Assembly: GCA_045541255.1 (NCBI GenBank)
Contig: JAZQIU010000045.1
Coordinates: 1 to 64,000, forward strand
DNA: 64,000 nt
Source of the DNA: UMGS1124 sp045541255
GTDB taxonomy: Bacteria > Bacillota_I > Bacilli_A > RF39 > UBA660
Direction of reading: 5' to 3'
Within the stretch, counting starts at the first letter, position 1; every line of letters starts with the position of its first letter. Positions 1 to 7,941 of the stretch are shown one piece after another. The notes beneath the pieces were generated by a model. It searched no databases. It was not told where the DNA came from and saw only the letters and a program-made list of their open reading frames with translations. The translations under genes were made by a program, and so were the position numbers.

Positions 1-392
1 TTATTATAATATTTAATTTATTACCTATATATCCTTTAGATGGTTATAAGTTATTAAATAGTTTTTTTGAATTATTTATGAGTTTTAAGATTAGTATTTA
101 TTTTAGTTTTATAGTAAATATTATATTTTTAATATTATTTTTTGTTTATTTATATATTTATAGAGTAAGCAATTATTTAATTATTATATTTTTAATAGTG
201 AATTTAGTTAATTATTTAAGAGAAATTAAATATATAATAAATAAGTTTTATGTAGAAAGAATAATATATGATTTAAAATATAAAGGTCTAATTAGTGTAA
301 ATAATAAAGAAATGATGTATAAAAATAGATTAAATTATATTTGTGGAATAAATGAAAAAAAATATTTGATAAATGAATATGGAGTTAATTGA
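1..392 (+). CDS. M50 (site-2 protease / SpoIVFB-like) metalloprotease, C-terminal fragment
   Basis: The reading frame is open from base 3 through the window edge, so the gene starts upstream. The first visible residues read NLLPIYPLDGYKLLN, the third-ligand motif of M50 intramembrane metalloproteases (N-x-x-P-x-x-P-L-D-G, Asp being the metal ligand). Two hydrophobic segments follow, then a short basic, charged tail ending at a TGA. The HExxH motif would lie upstream and cannot be seen. In the family these enzymes cleave membrane-embedded substrates; the short form without CBS domains resembles SpoIVFB, which processes pro-sigmaK. YjcZ-like peptides at 28.6 kb would fit a spore-former, but this is inference. 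Confidence 0.75.
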   Translation, partial: IIIFNLLPIYPLDGYKLLNSFFELFMSFKISIYFSFIVNIIFLILFFVYLYIYRVSNYLIIIFLIVNLVNYLREIKYIINKFYVERIIYDLKYKGLISVNNKEMMYKNRLNYICGINEKKYLINEYGVN

Positions 393-433
393 CATTTAAA
401 ATATTTTAATTATAATATTTCAAGTGATGTATT

Positions 434-1261
434 ATGAAAGTATTTGATGAAAAATTAGAATTATTTGATCCTAAATGTTATGCTAAATTATCAGAAGTTG
501 ATAGAAAAAAATTGTTTTATACTGATAAACATAAGTTTAGTTTTGTTAAAATTGATGGTGTATTATATCACATAAAGATGAGACAAATAATTTATATTGT
601 TAATGAATTAATTGGAGAACTTATTTCTCAATACTTTAAATTAGATACTGTTAAGAGTACAATGTATAAAGATGAAAATGAATCATATTATTGGCTTTTG
701 TCAAAAGTATTTACCAATGAAAAAGAACGTTATTCTTATTTAGATTGGTTATTTCCAGACTTAATAAATAGTAGTACTATAGGATTGGATAATTTAAATA
801 ATTTATCTAGAATTTATAGTTTATCTCATAGAAAAATTTATGATGTATCAAAAAGTGATTTAGAAAAATTATCTTTAAGTTTAAGAAAATTGATAGTAAG
901 AGATTTTATTACTAATCAAACGGATAGGCATAGTGCTAATTTTATGTTTTCTATTTATAGAAGTCATGTGAAGTTAATGCCTGTATATGATTATGAGCAT
1001 TCATTTAAAAAAGCTGAAATGCTGAAATATTTAGGATATTTTGATTTTGATTTAAATAAAGAAAAAGTTATAAAATTTGTTCAAAATGATGATATTTTTC
1101 AAGAATTGTTAGAAGTTGCAATGTGTTTGGATATGAAAAAAATTATAAAACAGTTAGAAGAGGAGTATCCAATATTATTAAATATATTAGAAAAATATGA
1201 TTATTCAAGTATTATAAGAAAGAAACAAAATGAAATAAAACGATATAAATTATTAAGATAG
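434..1261 (+). CDS. HipA/PI3K-fold orphan protein kinase
   Basis: A 275-residue cytosolic protein. The catalytic block near residues 158-190 reads RDFITNQTDRHSANFMF followed by MPVYDYEHSF. This matches the HipA-type layout: catalytic Asp in T-D-R-H, Asn in x-N-F, then a metal-binding D in a P-x-Y-D block. An N-terminal segment (FVKIDGVLYHIKM) could supply the nucleotide-binding strand. HipA kinases usually sit beside a HipB DNA-binding antitoxin; the neighbours here are an M50 protease fragment and the L21 operon, and no HTH gene is seen. The ATG at 434 has a weak GTGAT-type ribosome site. Specific substrate unknown; a CtkA-like or spore-coat-kinase-like role is equally possible. Confidence 0.6.
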   Translation: MKVFDEKLELFDPKCYAKLSEVDRKKLFYTDKHKFSFVKIDGVLYHIKMRQIIYIVNELIGELISQYFKLDTVKSTMYKDENESYYWLLSKVFTNEKERYSYLDWLFPDLINSSTIGLDNLNNLSRIYSLSHRKIYDVSKSDLEKLSLSLRKLIVRDFITNQTDRHSANFMFSIYRSHVKLMPVYDYEHSFKKAEMLKYLGYFDFDLNKEKVIKFVQNDDIFQELLEVAMCLDMKKIIKQLEEEYPILLNILEKYDYSSIIRKKQNEIKRYKLLR

Positions 1262-1271
1262 TAATAAATGT

Positions 1272-1300
1272 TTGACATATTAGTGATAATTTGATAAGAT
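1272..1300 (+). promoter_or_regulatory. Promoter of the rplU-prp-rpmA operon
   Basis: TTGACA at 1272-1277 and TAAGAT at 1295-1300 are separated by 17 bases, a near-consensus vegetative promoter placed just upstream of the L21 leader. Confidence 0.8.
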
Positions 1301-1305
1301 ACTTT

Positions 1306-1390
1306 TGTTTGTAAGTGTTCTTATAAACCGCACTGAGAAGGTTAGAAGTTGCATAGCACACCTTAAAGGCGAGTCTTCAAAAAATATATA
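1306..1390 (+). ncRNA. Ribosomal protein L21 leader
   Basis: Between the promoter and rplU lies a comparatively GC-rich block with the look of the Firmicutes L21 leader: AACCGCACTGAGAAGG..., a TTGCATAGCACACC core and AGGCGAGTC, then the GGAGG ribosome site. Position and composition fit this autoregulatory leader, which is widespread upstream of rplU-prp-rpmA. I did not fold it against a covariance model. Confidence 0.75.
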
Positions 1391-1405
1391 AGGAGGTAGA
1401 GACAC

Positions 1406-1705
1406 ATGAAAGCTATATTTGTTACAGGTGGTAAACAATATTATGTTTCTGAAGGCGATGTAATCTACGTTGAAAAATTAGATGTAGAAGCTGGAAAAGA
1501 TATTGAATTTACTGATGTATTAATGGTTGGAGGAAAAGTTGGAACTCCAAATGTTGAAGGTGCAAAAGTTGTTTGTACTGCTGAAAAAAATGGTAAAGCT
1601 AAAAAAATAGTTGTATTTAAGTTCCATCCAAAGAAAAAATATCGTAAGACTCAAGGTCATAGACAACCATATACTAAATTAGTAGTTAAGAAAATAGTTG
1701 GTTAA
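1406..1705 (+). CDS. rplU: Ribosomal protein L21 (bL21)
   Basis: 99 residues, the usual length. The N-terminus (MKAIFVTGGKQYYVSEGD) and the C-terminal RNA-binding stretch (FHPKKKYRKTQGHRQPYTKL) are family hallmarks. It is a 50S subunit protein that contacts 23S rRNA. First gene of the conserved rplU-prp-rpmA operon, preceded by an AAGGAGG ribosome site, and probably autoregulated through its leader. Confidence 0.97.
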   Translation: MKAIFVTGGKQYYVSEGDVIYVEKLDVEAGKDIEFTDVLMVGGKVGTPNVEGAKVVCTAEKNGKAKKIVVFKFHPKKKYRKTQGHRQPYTKLVVKKIVG

Positions 1706-1707
1706 TT

Positions 1708-2004
1708 ATGATTAAAGTTATTTATAATAATAATACTGTTAAAGTTAGTGGTCATGCTAATTATGCTGAATATGGCAAAGATATAGTATGTGCTAGTGTA
1801 AGTAGTGTTATTGCTACTGTTGTTAATTGTATTATGAATATTGATAAGAGTTCTATAACTTATCAGGATGATGGTAAAACTATTATAATTACCAAAATTA
1901 ATAATAATGAAGTAGTGAATACGATATTTACTACAATGATAAATATCTTAAAAGATTTAGAAAATCAATATAGAGAAAATATTAAAGTTGAGAGTGAGGA
2001 ATGA
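1708..2004 (+). CDS. prp: Ribosomal-processing cysteine protease Prp
   Basis: 98 residues with the Prp signature GHANYAEYGKDIVCASVS: catalytic His16 and Cys28 are both present. Prp removes the N-terminal extension of L27 in Firmicutes, a step needed for a functional peptidyl-transferase centre. It sits between rplU and rpmA, starts two bases after the rplU stop, and its own stop overlaps the start region of rpmA, so the three are translationally coupled. The substrate extension is visible in the next gene. Confidence 0.95.
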   Translation: MIKVIYNNNTVKVSGHANYAEYGKDIVCASVSSVIATVVNCIMNIDKSSITYQDDGKTIIITKINNNEVVNTIFTTMINILKDLENQYRENIKVESEE

Positions 2005-2006
2005 AA

Positions 2007-2291
2007 ATGTTATTTTTAAATTTAAACATTCAACGTTTTGCTCATGTTAAAGCACAAGGTTCAACTCATAATGGACGTGATAGTGAAGGTAGAAGACTAG
2101 GCGCTAAAGCTAGTGATGGTCAAACTATTAACGCTGGTTCAATTATATATAGACAAAGAGGAACAAAAATTTATCCTGGAAAAAACGTTGGAATGGGTAA
2201 AGATCATACTTTATTCGCATTAGTAACTGGTGTAGTTAGATACGAAAGATGCGGTAGAGATAAGAAAAAAGTTAGTGTATACGAAGCTTAA
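2007..2291 (+). CDS. rpmA: Ribosomal protein L27 (bL27) with Prp-cleavable extension
   Basis: 94 residues from the ATG at 2007, chosen because GAGG at 1996-1999 is spaced properly for it; an ATG at 2001 directly abuts the ribosome site. The protein begins MLFLNLNIQRFA then HVKAQGSTHNGRDSEGRRLG, so it carries the Firmicutes N-terminal extension that Prp cuts after the Phe-Ala pair. The usual motif is LNLQFFA; here an Arg precedes Phe (IQRFA). After cleavage the exposed tail reaches the peptidyl-transferase centre. Confidence 0.95.
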   Translation: MLFLNLNIQRFAHVKAQGSTHNGRDSEGRRLGAKASDGQTINAGSIIYRQRGTKIYPGKNVGMGKDHTLFALVTGVVRYERCGRDKKKVSVYEA

Positions 2292-2297
2292 TCAAGA

Positions 2298-2326
2298 ATA
2301 TAAAGTTCTAGACTTTATATTTTTTA
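2298..2326 (+). terminator. Terminator of rplU operon
   Basis: ATATAAAG (2298-2305) pairs with CTTTATAT (2313-2320), followed by a T run. Confidence 0.8.
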
Positions 2327-2354
2327 TTTAGTAAAATATTAGTGAGGTGTTGTT

Positions 2355-2993
2355 ATGCGATACAATGTAGTGAAGAATGCAAATGAAATAATAGAGAAAA
2401 GTTCTTATTTAATAAAAAATCCTAGAAACTATAAAAATAAGTGGAAAGATTTATTTGGAAATAATAATCCAATTTGTTTAGAATTAGGTATGGGAAGAGG
2501 AAGTTTTATAATTGGTATGGCTAAAAGCCACCCAAATATAAATTATATTGGTTTAGAATTAGATAAAAATCAAACTGCTGCTGCTGTAAAAAATGTAGGA
2601 GATGAAAAACTTAAAAATTTAAAAATGATATGTGCTGATGCTAGTGAGATTGTTGAGTTTTTTGGTAAAGAAATTGATACTATTTATTTAACCTTTTCTG
2701 AACCATGGCCTAAGAAACAAGATGAAAAGAAAAGATTTACATCATTTAATTATTTGAAATTGTATGATAGAATTTTTAAGAAACATAAACATATTATTTT
2801 AAAAACTGATAATAAAATATTATTTGCATCTAGTATGGAAACATTAAGTCAATATTGGTATTCTTTTGATAAAGTTAGTATGGATTTACATAATGATGAA
2901 AGAAAAATTGATAATATAATGACTGATTTTGAGAAACAATATTATAAAGAAAAAAGACAAATTTATTATGTTGATGCAAGTTTTAAAGAATAA
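2355..2993 (+). CDS. trmB: tRNA (guanine-N7-)-methyltransferase
   Basis: 212 residues. The SAM-binding loop LELGMGRGSFI (about residues 42-52) and the family motif TFSEPWPKKQDEKKR (about 115-130) identify TrmB, which makes m7G46 in tRNA variable loops. The motif is normally F-x-D-P-W-P-K-K; here Asp is replaced by Glu, a conservative change. Monocistronic: its own GAGGTG ribosome site and a terminator on either side. Confidence 0.93.
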   Translation: MRYNVVKNANEIIEKSSYLIKNPRNYKNKWKDLFGNNNPICLELGMGRGSFIIGMAKSHPNINYIGLELDKNQTAAAVKNVGDEKLKNLKMICADASEIVEFFGKEIDTIYLTFSEPWPKKQDEKKRFTSFNYLKLYDRIFKKHKHIILKTDNKILFASSMETLSQYWYSFDKVSMDLHNDERKIDNIMTDFEKQYYKEKRQIYYVDASFKE

Positions 2994-3021
2994 AGTATTT
3001 AGTTGTATAAATACTTTTTTT
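2993..3021 (+). terminator. Terminator of trmB
   Basis: AAGTATTT (2993-3000) pairs with AAATACTT (3009-3016), then a T run; it overlaps the trmB stop codon. Confidence 0.8.
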
Positions 3022-3060
3022 TGTGGTTATTTTGTGGTAAAATTTCTTTAAGGTGATAAT

Positions 3061-3732
3061 ATGGGAAGACTAGACTTTTTAAATCGTTCAATTATTGCCC
3101 ATAGAGGTATATACAATAATATAACTATTTATGAAAATACTATAGAATCTATTATGTATGCTGTTAAAAATAATTTGTCTGTTGAAATAGATGTTAGATT
3201 AACAGTAGATAATGAAGTGGTTGTATTTCATGATGAAGATGCTAGTAGAATGTTGAAGTTAAAAGATAATATAAATAGTTTAACATATGAAGAATTAGAG
3301 TATTTATCTCCATATCATATCCCTACTTTAAATGAAGTTTTGAAATGTGTAGATAGTAAAGTTCCTATAGTTATAGAAGTTAAGGAAGATAATAAAATTA
3401 TTAGAAATAAATTAATTGAAATATTAAATGATTATAAAGGTAATTATGTTATTCAAAGTTTTATTTATGATATAGTTAAATTTTTTAGGAAAAAGAATTA
3501 TATTGTTGGTTTATTGGTTGGAGATAAAAAAAATATAAAGTATTTAACAAAAAATATTGATGTAGATTTTTTTAATATAAAATATGATGCTGTTGATAAA
3601 ATTAGTTTAAATATATTAAAGAAAAAATATTATTTAATTGGTTATACTTTGAAAACTAGAAATGATGTTGAAGAGTATATTAAAGTATTTAATAATTTAG
3701 TTATAGATAATATAGAAGAGGTGTTTAAGTAG
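3061..3732 (+). CDS. Glycerophosphodiester phosphodiesterase family protein
   Basis: 223 residues. IIAHRGIY near the N-terminus and ENTIESI... VEIDVRLTVDNEVVVFHDED carry the GDPD catalytic pattern (His-Arg-Gly, Glu-Asn-Thr, E-x-D, H-D). The enzyme hydrolyses glycerophosphodiesters to glycerol-3-phosphate and an alcohol. No signal peptide, so it is a cytosolic UgpQ-like form. It starts after an AAGGTGATAAT ribosome site and is followed one base later by tdk, so the two are co-transcribed. Confidence 0.92.
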   Translation: MGRLDFLNRSIIAHRGIYNNITIYENTIESIMYAVKNNLSVEIDVRLTVDNEVVVFHDEDASRMLKLKDNINSLTYEELEYLSPYHIPTLNEVLKCVDSKVPIVIEVKEDNKIIRNKLIEILNDYKGNYVIQSFIYDIVKFFRKKNYIVGLLVGDKKNIKYLTKNIDVDFFNIKYDAVDKISLNILKKKYYLIGYTLKTRNDVEEYIKVFNNLVIDNIEEVFK

Positions 3733-3733
3733 T

Positions 3734-4279
3734 ATGATAAAGACTTTTACTGGGCCAATGTTTAGTGGAAAAACAACAGCATTATTAACAACTTACTTTA
3801 ATATGTGGAATAAAGCTAATATAATGTGTTTTAAACCTAAAATTAATACTAGAGATGATGGTATAAAATCAAAAAATATAAAGGATAATGTAAGTGCTAT
3901 AGAGATAAATGATTTATGTGAAATAAAAGAACATATAAAGAAAAATACTAAAACGATATTTATTGATGAAGCAAATTTTTTAGTAGGTGATGTAAACGTT
4001 TTAGTTGAATTAAGTGTTGATAAAAATATAGATATTTATGTTTGTGGATTAAATATGACTGGTGAACAAAAACCTTTTGGCATAATGCCTCAAATACTTG
4101 CTGTAAGTGATTATATTGATATAAAGAAGGGATATTGTACTGATTGTAATAGGGAAGCAGGATTTAGCTATTATATAGGTGGAAAAGATAAAGATATTGT
4201 AGTTGGTGATAGTGGATATATTTCTTTATGCGAGGCGTGTTTACGTAAGAGAAGAAAGGGACAAAAAAATGAGAAGTAA
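3734..4279 (+). CDS. tdk: Thymidine kinase (type II)
   Basis: 181 residues. P-loop GPMFSGKTTALL (residues 6-17), catalytic/Mg pair in FIDEANF, and a zinc-binding lasso domain with YCTDC and LCEAC cysteine pairs at the C-terminus. It phosphorylates thymidine to dTMP in the salvage route; thymidylate kinase, the next step, is encoded 2.2 kb downstream on the same strand. Its last codons overlap the start of the following pilin-like gene by 11 bases. Confidence 0.95.
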   Translation: MIKTFTGPMFSGKTTALLTTYFNMWNKANIMCFKPKINTRDDGIKSKNIKDNVSAIEINDLCEIKEHIKKNTKTIFIDEANFLVGDVNVLVELSVDKNIDIYVCGLNMTGEQKPFGIMPQILAVSDYIDIKKGYCTDCNREAGFSYYIGGKDKDIVVGDSGYISLCEACLRKRRKGQKNEK

Positions 4280-6059
4280 TAAAAAGGGTTATACTTTAAT
4301 TGAAATAATAGTTTGTATATTGCTTATTGTTTTAATAGGAACTATTTCTATAATTGTTGTAAAAAAGAATGAAAAAACTAATGATGATTTAAAAGTTGAG
4401 TATGTTGAAAAGATAAAATTGGATACAGCGGTTTATGTTGAGAAAAATAAAGAAAGTACATTATTTTCTGGTTTGAATTCCCCTGAAGATTATACTTATA
4501 TTCAATTAAAAGATTTAATTAATTTAGGTATATTAGATGAAAATTTATATAATCCTATTTTTAATAATAGTAGTAAAAATCTTGGACATAGTTTAGTAAG
4601 GGTGTTTTTGGATAGTGAATCAAATATTGATATAGAATATCCTACAGTATATGAAGAAAAAATTAGAGAAGAGCTTCCTGAAGATACTCCACCAGAAGAA
4701 ATAGAAGATAAGGTTAAGGATGAAATAGAAAATACTTTAAAAAATGTTTTTATCCATATTAGAGAAAATAATGAAAATGGTAATAAATTTATAATACCCG
4801 ATTCAAAAACAATGCTTAATGTTATTGATAGTTTAGTAAAAGATAAAACTTATAAAAGTAGTTATTATTTTTATAAAGCTTTAAAAGAAGGAGATTATAA
4901 CACTTATAATGATCCGGGGTATTATTTGGCTGATGCTGCTGGTAATATTATTAATACTACAGAAAATGATTGGTGTATAACAAAAGAAAAGATTTATAGT
5001 GATAAAAAGAAAAAGAATTGGGATAATAAATGGAAATATACTTATGAAATATGTGAGAATAGTTCTATTTATAATGTTTATAAAAATGTAAATAGTGAAG
5101 ATAATATAAGAATTGTTGAAATGGTTGATAATGATGCGCCTCTTTTATTATCAGAAAGTGATAATCGTGAATTTGTTAGTGGAGTTGATTATTTTAATGC
5201 ATTAGATAATTATTATTATGGATACTTAGATTTTTGGGCTATGTATTATTATAGTCAAGCATTTTATGTTTATGATAATTATGATGGTGCTAGTTATGAT
5301 GTGCCAGATCGTTTATCAAGTTTGAATTTTACTTATGATTTATTAACACAAGATTTATTATTAACTGATTCTAATAATAATAGTAGAATATATACAGTTG
5401 ATGTTGCATTATCATATAATGAACAACCTTATGTTTATTATGATGGTCCTACTTATTTATATGAATATGATATTTATTATTCTAATGGAGAAATATATCC
5501 ATTCTATGATTATATATATGCTTATGATTGGGATGATAATTTAGAATATACTTATTATTATTTATATGATGATTATGGAAATTATTATTATCCTTATGAT
5601 GATACATACATACCTACAGGCAATTATACTTTATCTGTAGAAGCTTGTGATACTTATTGGTATTGTGATTACCAAACTTATGAAATATATGTAGATTATT
5701 ATTACTATGAAGAACCTTGGTATGATGATTATTATGATGACTATTATGATTATGGATATGACGATTATTATTGTGGAGATGCTTGTATTATAGAGCAAAT
5801 GCAGCAAAATTCTGAAGCTTGGTGGGGCGCTTCTCCAGAAGAGCAAGATAGGTTACATGAAGAGAATGAATGGTTAGCTGGCCAATTATCCGGAGATACT
5901 TATTATACTGATGATGGATATTGGTATTATGATGATGGTTCTTATGTATATGGTGATGATTATTATAATGACTATTATGGTTACGATTATGGTTATTATG
6001 ACGATTATTATGGCTATGATGATTATTACTATGATTATGGATATGATTGTTGTTGGTAA
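4269..6059 (+). CDS. Type IV pilin-like protein with extreme Tyr/Asp-rich tail
   Basis: 596 residues from the ATG at 4269, chosen because the AGAAAGGG site at 4252-4259 fits it and the protein then begins MRSNKKG/YTLIEIIVCIL, a class III prepilin signal with Glu at +5 and one hydrophobic helix. An acidic helical region follows (about 35-260), then an Ig-like stretch (around 280-470, with TLSVEACDTYWYCDYQTYEIYV-like strands). The C-terminus is dominated by Tyr and Asp: of the last 55 residues 23 are Tyr and 15 Asp, ending in Asp-Cys-Cys-Trp. The protein is exceptionally long for a pilin. Likely exported and processed by a prepilin peptidase not in this window. Function unknown. Confidence 0.7.
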   Translation: MRSNKKGYTLIEIIVCILLIVLIGTISIIVVKKNEKTNDDLKVEYVEKIKLDTAVYVEKNKESTLFSGLNSPEDYTYIQLKDLINLGILDENLYNPIFNNSSKNLGHSLVRVFLDSESNIDIEYPTVYEEKIREELPEDTPPEEIEDKVKDEIENTLKNVFIHIRENNENGNKFIIPDSKTMLNVIDSLVKDKTYKSSYYFYKALKEGDYNTYNDPGYYLADAAGNIINTTENDWCITKEKIYSDKKKKNWDNKWKYTYEICENSSIYNVYKNVNSEDNIRIVEMVDNDAPLLLSESDNREFVSGVDYFNALDNYYYGYLDFWAMYYYSQAFYVYDNYDGASYDVPDRLSSLNFTYDLLTQDLLLTDSNNNSRIYTVDVALSYNEQPYVYYDGPTYLYEYDIYYSNGEIYPFYDYIYAYDWDDNLEYTYYYLYDDYGNYYYPYDDTYIPTGNYTLSVEACDTYWYCDYQTYEIYVDYYYYEEPWYDDYYDDYYDYGYDDYYCGDACIIEQMQQNSEAWWGASPEEQDRLHEENEWLAGQLSGDTYYTDDGYWYYDDGSYVYGDDYYNDYYGYDYGYYDDYYGYDDYYYDYGYDCCW

Positions 6060-6075
6060 GTGGGAGGAGTAAATT

Positions 6076-6525
6076 ATGAAGAAAAAAATATTATTGATAA
6101 TAATTAGTGTATTAATTTTAGTTGGTTTGGGAGTTTTAATTTTCTTATTGGTAGATAAAGATGATAAAAAAGTTACTACTGAAAATAAAACTGAAGAAAA
6201 GGAATATTATTTGGCTATGCATAAAAGAATGTATGATTATTATAAAATTATGTATAAGAATATAGATGTTCCTGAAGATAAAAAAGATTCTACTATAAGA
6301 ATAAATTTAGGTACTTTAAAAAGAGAAGGTTTTCCAATGGAAGAATTTGTTAGTTTTGATGGTAAAGATGAATGTGATTTGGCAATGAGTTATGCAGTTA
6401 GAAAAGTTGTAAATAATAAATATCAAATAGAAGTTTATTATAAATGTGGTACAACTGCAAATTATGATTATACAAAAGTAAGTACTACAAAGAAAATTAA
6501 TACAACAACTAAGAGTGGGAGTTAA
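6076..6525 (+). CDS. Membrane-anchored protein of unknown function
   Basis: 149 residues. One N-terminal transmembrane helix (about residues 4-26, LLIIISVLILVGLGVLIFLL), a charged linker, then a small extracytoplasmic domain with two cysteines (DECDLA and YKCGTT) and a Thr/Ser/Lys-rich end. It starts 16 bases after the Tyr-rich pilin-like gene behind a GGGAGGAG ribosome site and is followed two bases later by tmk. A structural or assembly partner of the pilin-like protein is plausible from position only. A gene of similar design is at 19406. Confidence 0.6.
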   Translation: MKKKILLIIISVLILVGLGVLIFLLVDKDDKKVTTENKTEEKEYYLAMHKRMYDYYKIMYKNIDVPEDKKDSTIRINLGTLKREGFPMEEFVSFDGKDECDLAMSYAVRKVVNNKYQIEVYYKCGTTANYDYTKVSTTKKINTTTKSGS

Positions 6526-6527
6526 TA

Positions 6528-7211
6528 ATGAGTAGAGGTAAATTAATTGTAATTGAAGGTACTGATTGTAGTGGTAAAGAAACACAAGCTAAACTATTGT
6601 TAGAGAAATTAAGAAACAAAGGTATTAAAATAGAGGAAAGAGGTTTTCCAATGTATGATACTCCTACTGGATATATAGTTGGTGCTTGTTTGTTAGGTAA
6701 ACCTCATATGGGAGAAAGTATTTTTGAAGAAGGAACAACTAATGTTCCGCCTAAGGTTGCTGCATTATATTATGCAGCAGATAGATTGTATAATATAGAA
6801 TCTATTAACAAAATGTTAGATGATGGTGTAAATGTTATTTTAGATAGATATGTTGAAAGCAATATGGGACATCAAGCAGGTAAATTAAAAGATAAACATG
6901 ATAAACTAAATATGATGAATTGGTTAGAAAAATTAGAATATGATTTATTAGAACTTCCTAAGCCTGATATAGTAATGTTTTTATATATGCCATATCAATA
7001 TTCTGTTGAGTTAAGGAATAAACGTGCTGAAGCAGCTGATGGTGCTGAAAGAGATGTTGAACATTTAAAAAATGCTGAAGCTACATATTCTTTAATGGCT
7101 GAAAAGTATAATTATAATATAATACATTGTGTTAAAGATGATAAAATAAGAACTATAGAAGAAATAAATGAAGATATATATTCTTTAGTAATTGAAAAGT
7201 TAAAGGATTAG
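6528..7211 (+). CDS. tmk: Thymidylate kinase (dTMP kinase)
   Basis: 227 residues. P-loop IEGTDCSGKETQAKLL (residues 8-23), the DRY motif in LDRYVESNMGHQ (about 107-118) and a LID-like stretch RAEAADGAERDVEHL near 167. It converts dTMP to dTDP. The Cys inside the P-loop and a Lys-Glu in place of the usual Lys-Thr/Ser pair are deviations from the textbook GxxGxGKT/S signature, though Lys is kept. Last gene of the tdk-pilin-membrane-tmk run. Confidence 0.88.
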   Translation: MSRGKLIVIEGTDCSGKETQAKLLLEKLRNKGIKIEERGFPMYDTPTGYIVGACLLGKPHMGESIFEEGTTNVPPKVAALYYAADRLYNIESINKMLDDGVNVILDRYVESNMGHQAGKLKDKHDKLNMMNWLEKLEYDLLELPKPDIVMFLYMPYQYSVELRNKRAEAADGAERDVEHLKNAEATYSLMAEKYNYNIIHCVKDDKIRTIEEINEDIYSLVIEKLKD

Positions 7212-7232
7212 TTGATTGACTAATTCTTTTTT
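7205..7232 (+). terminator. Terminator of tmk
   Basis: GGATTAGT (7205-7212) pairs with ACTAATTC (7219-7226), followed by six Ts; overlaps the stop codon. Confidence 0.8.
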
Positions 7233-7260
7233 ATGTCATATTATATTTTTGGTGATATAT

Positions 7261-7941
7261 ATGAAATATGTATTAGTTACAGGAGGAGCACAAGGTTTAG
7301 GTAAAGAAATAGTTAAAGAATTATCTAAGTGTTCTTATAATGTTATTATTGGATATTTAACTAATGAAGATATGGCAAAAGAATTATGTACATATTTGAA
7401 TGGTAAATATAATGTTAATAACATTGTAAAGAAAATTGATATAACTTGTGAAGAATGTGTAAAGAGTATATTTGAAGAATATGATATAGAAATTCTTATA
7501 AATAATGCTAGTTTATCTAATGATAATTATATAGATAATAAAAGTTTTGATGAATTTATGGATGTTGTTAAAGTAAATTTAGGTGGAACTTATTTAATGT
7601 GTAAGTATGCTAAAAATACACAAACAATAATTAATATTAGTAGTAAAGATGGCATTGATACATATAATCCTATTAGTTTAGATTATTCAAGTAGTAAAGC
7701 AGGTATAATTAATTTAAGTAAGAATTTAAGTTTATATTATAAAGATAAGAAAATATATTGTGTGTGTCCTGGATGGATTAATACTGAGAGTGTTATGAAT
7801 ATGAATCCGAATTATTTAAAATCTGAAATGAATAGAATAGGACAAAATGAATTGTTAGATAGCAAGTATGTAGCTACTAAAATAGTAGATTTAATTAATA
7901 GTAATAAAAAAAGTGGAAGTGTGGTAGTTATAGATGAATAG
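7261..7941 (+). CDS. Short-chain dehydrogenase/reductase (FabG-like)
   Basis: 226 residues from the ATG at 7261 after GGTGATATAT; an upstream in-frame ATG at 7216 lies inside the tmk terminator and is rejected. Rossmann motif TGGAQGLGKEI (residues 7-17), NNAS near 81, a catalytic Ser in NISSKDG and the YSSSKAG Tyr-Lys pair. Family members reduce keto groups with NAD(P)H; FabG acts in fatty acid synthesis, but no fatty-acid genes are adjacent. The stop overlaps the next gene by 8 bases, suggesting coupling to the PLP enzyme. Confidence 0.85.
   Translation: MKYVLVTGGAQGLGKEIVKELSKCSYNVIIGYLTNEDMAKELCTYLNGKYNVNNIVKKIDITCEECVKSIFEEYDIEILINNASLSNDNYIDNKSFDEFMDVVKVNLGGTYLMCKYAKNTQTIINISSKDGIDTYNPISLDYSSSKAGIINLSKNLSLYYKDKKIYCVCPGWINTESVMNMNPNYLKSEMNRIGQNELLDSKYVATKIVDLINSNKKSGSVVVIDE

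Noticed and set aside
5631..5846. Minus-strand ORF opposite the Tyr-rich tail
   Set aside because: It is the shadow of repeated TAT/GAT codons on the other strand; low-complexity Ile product, no ribosome site.
5200..6059. Tyr/Asp-rich tail as a frameshift or sequencing artefact
   Set aside because: The frame is continuous from a proper start and blends with an Ig-like region that also has many Tyr, and the tail includes ordinary segments (a 40-residue Glu/Gln-rich insert).
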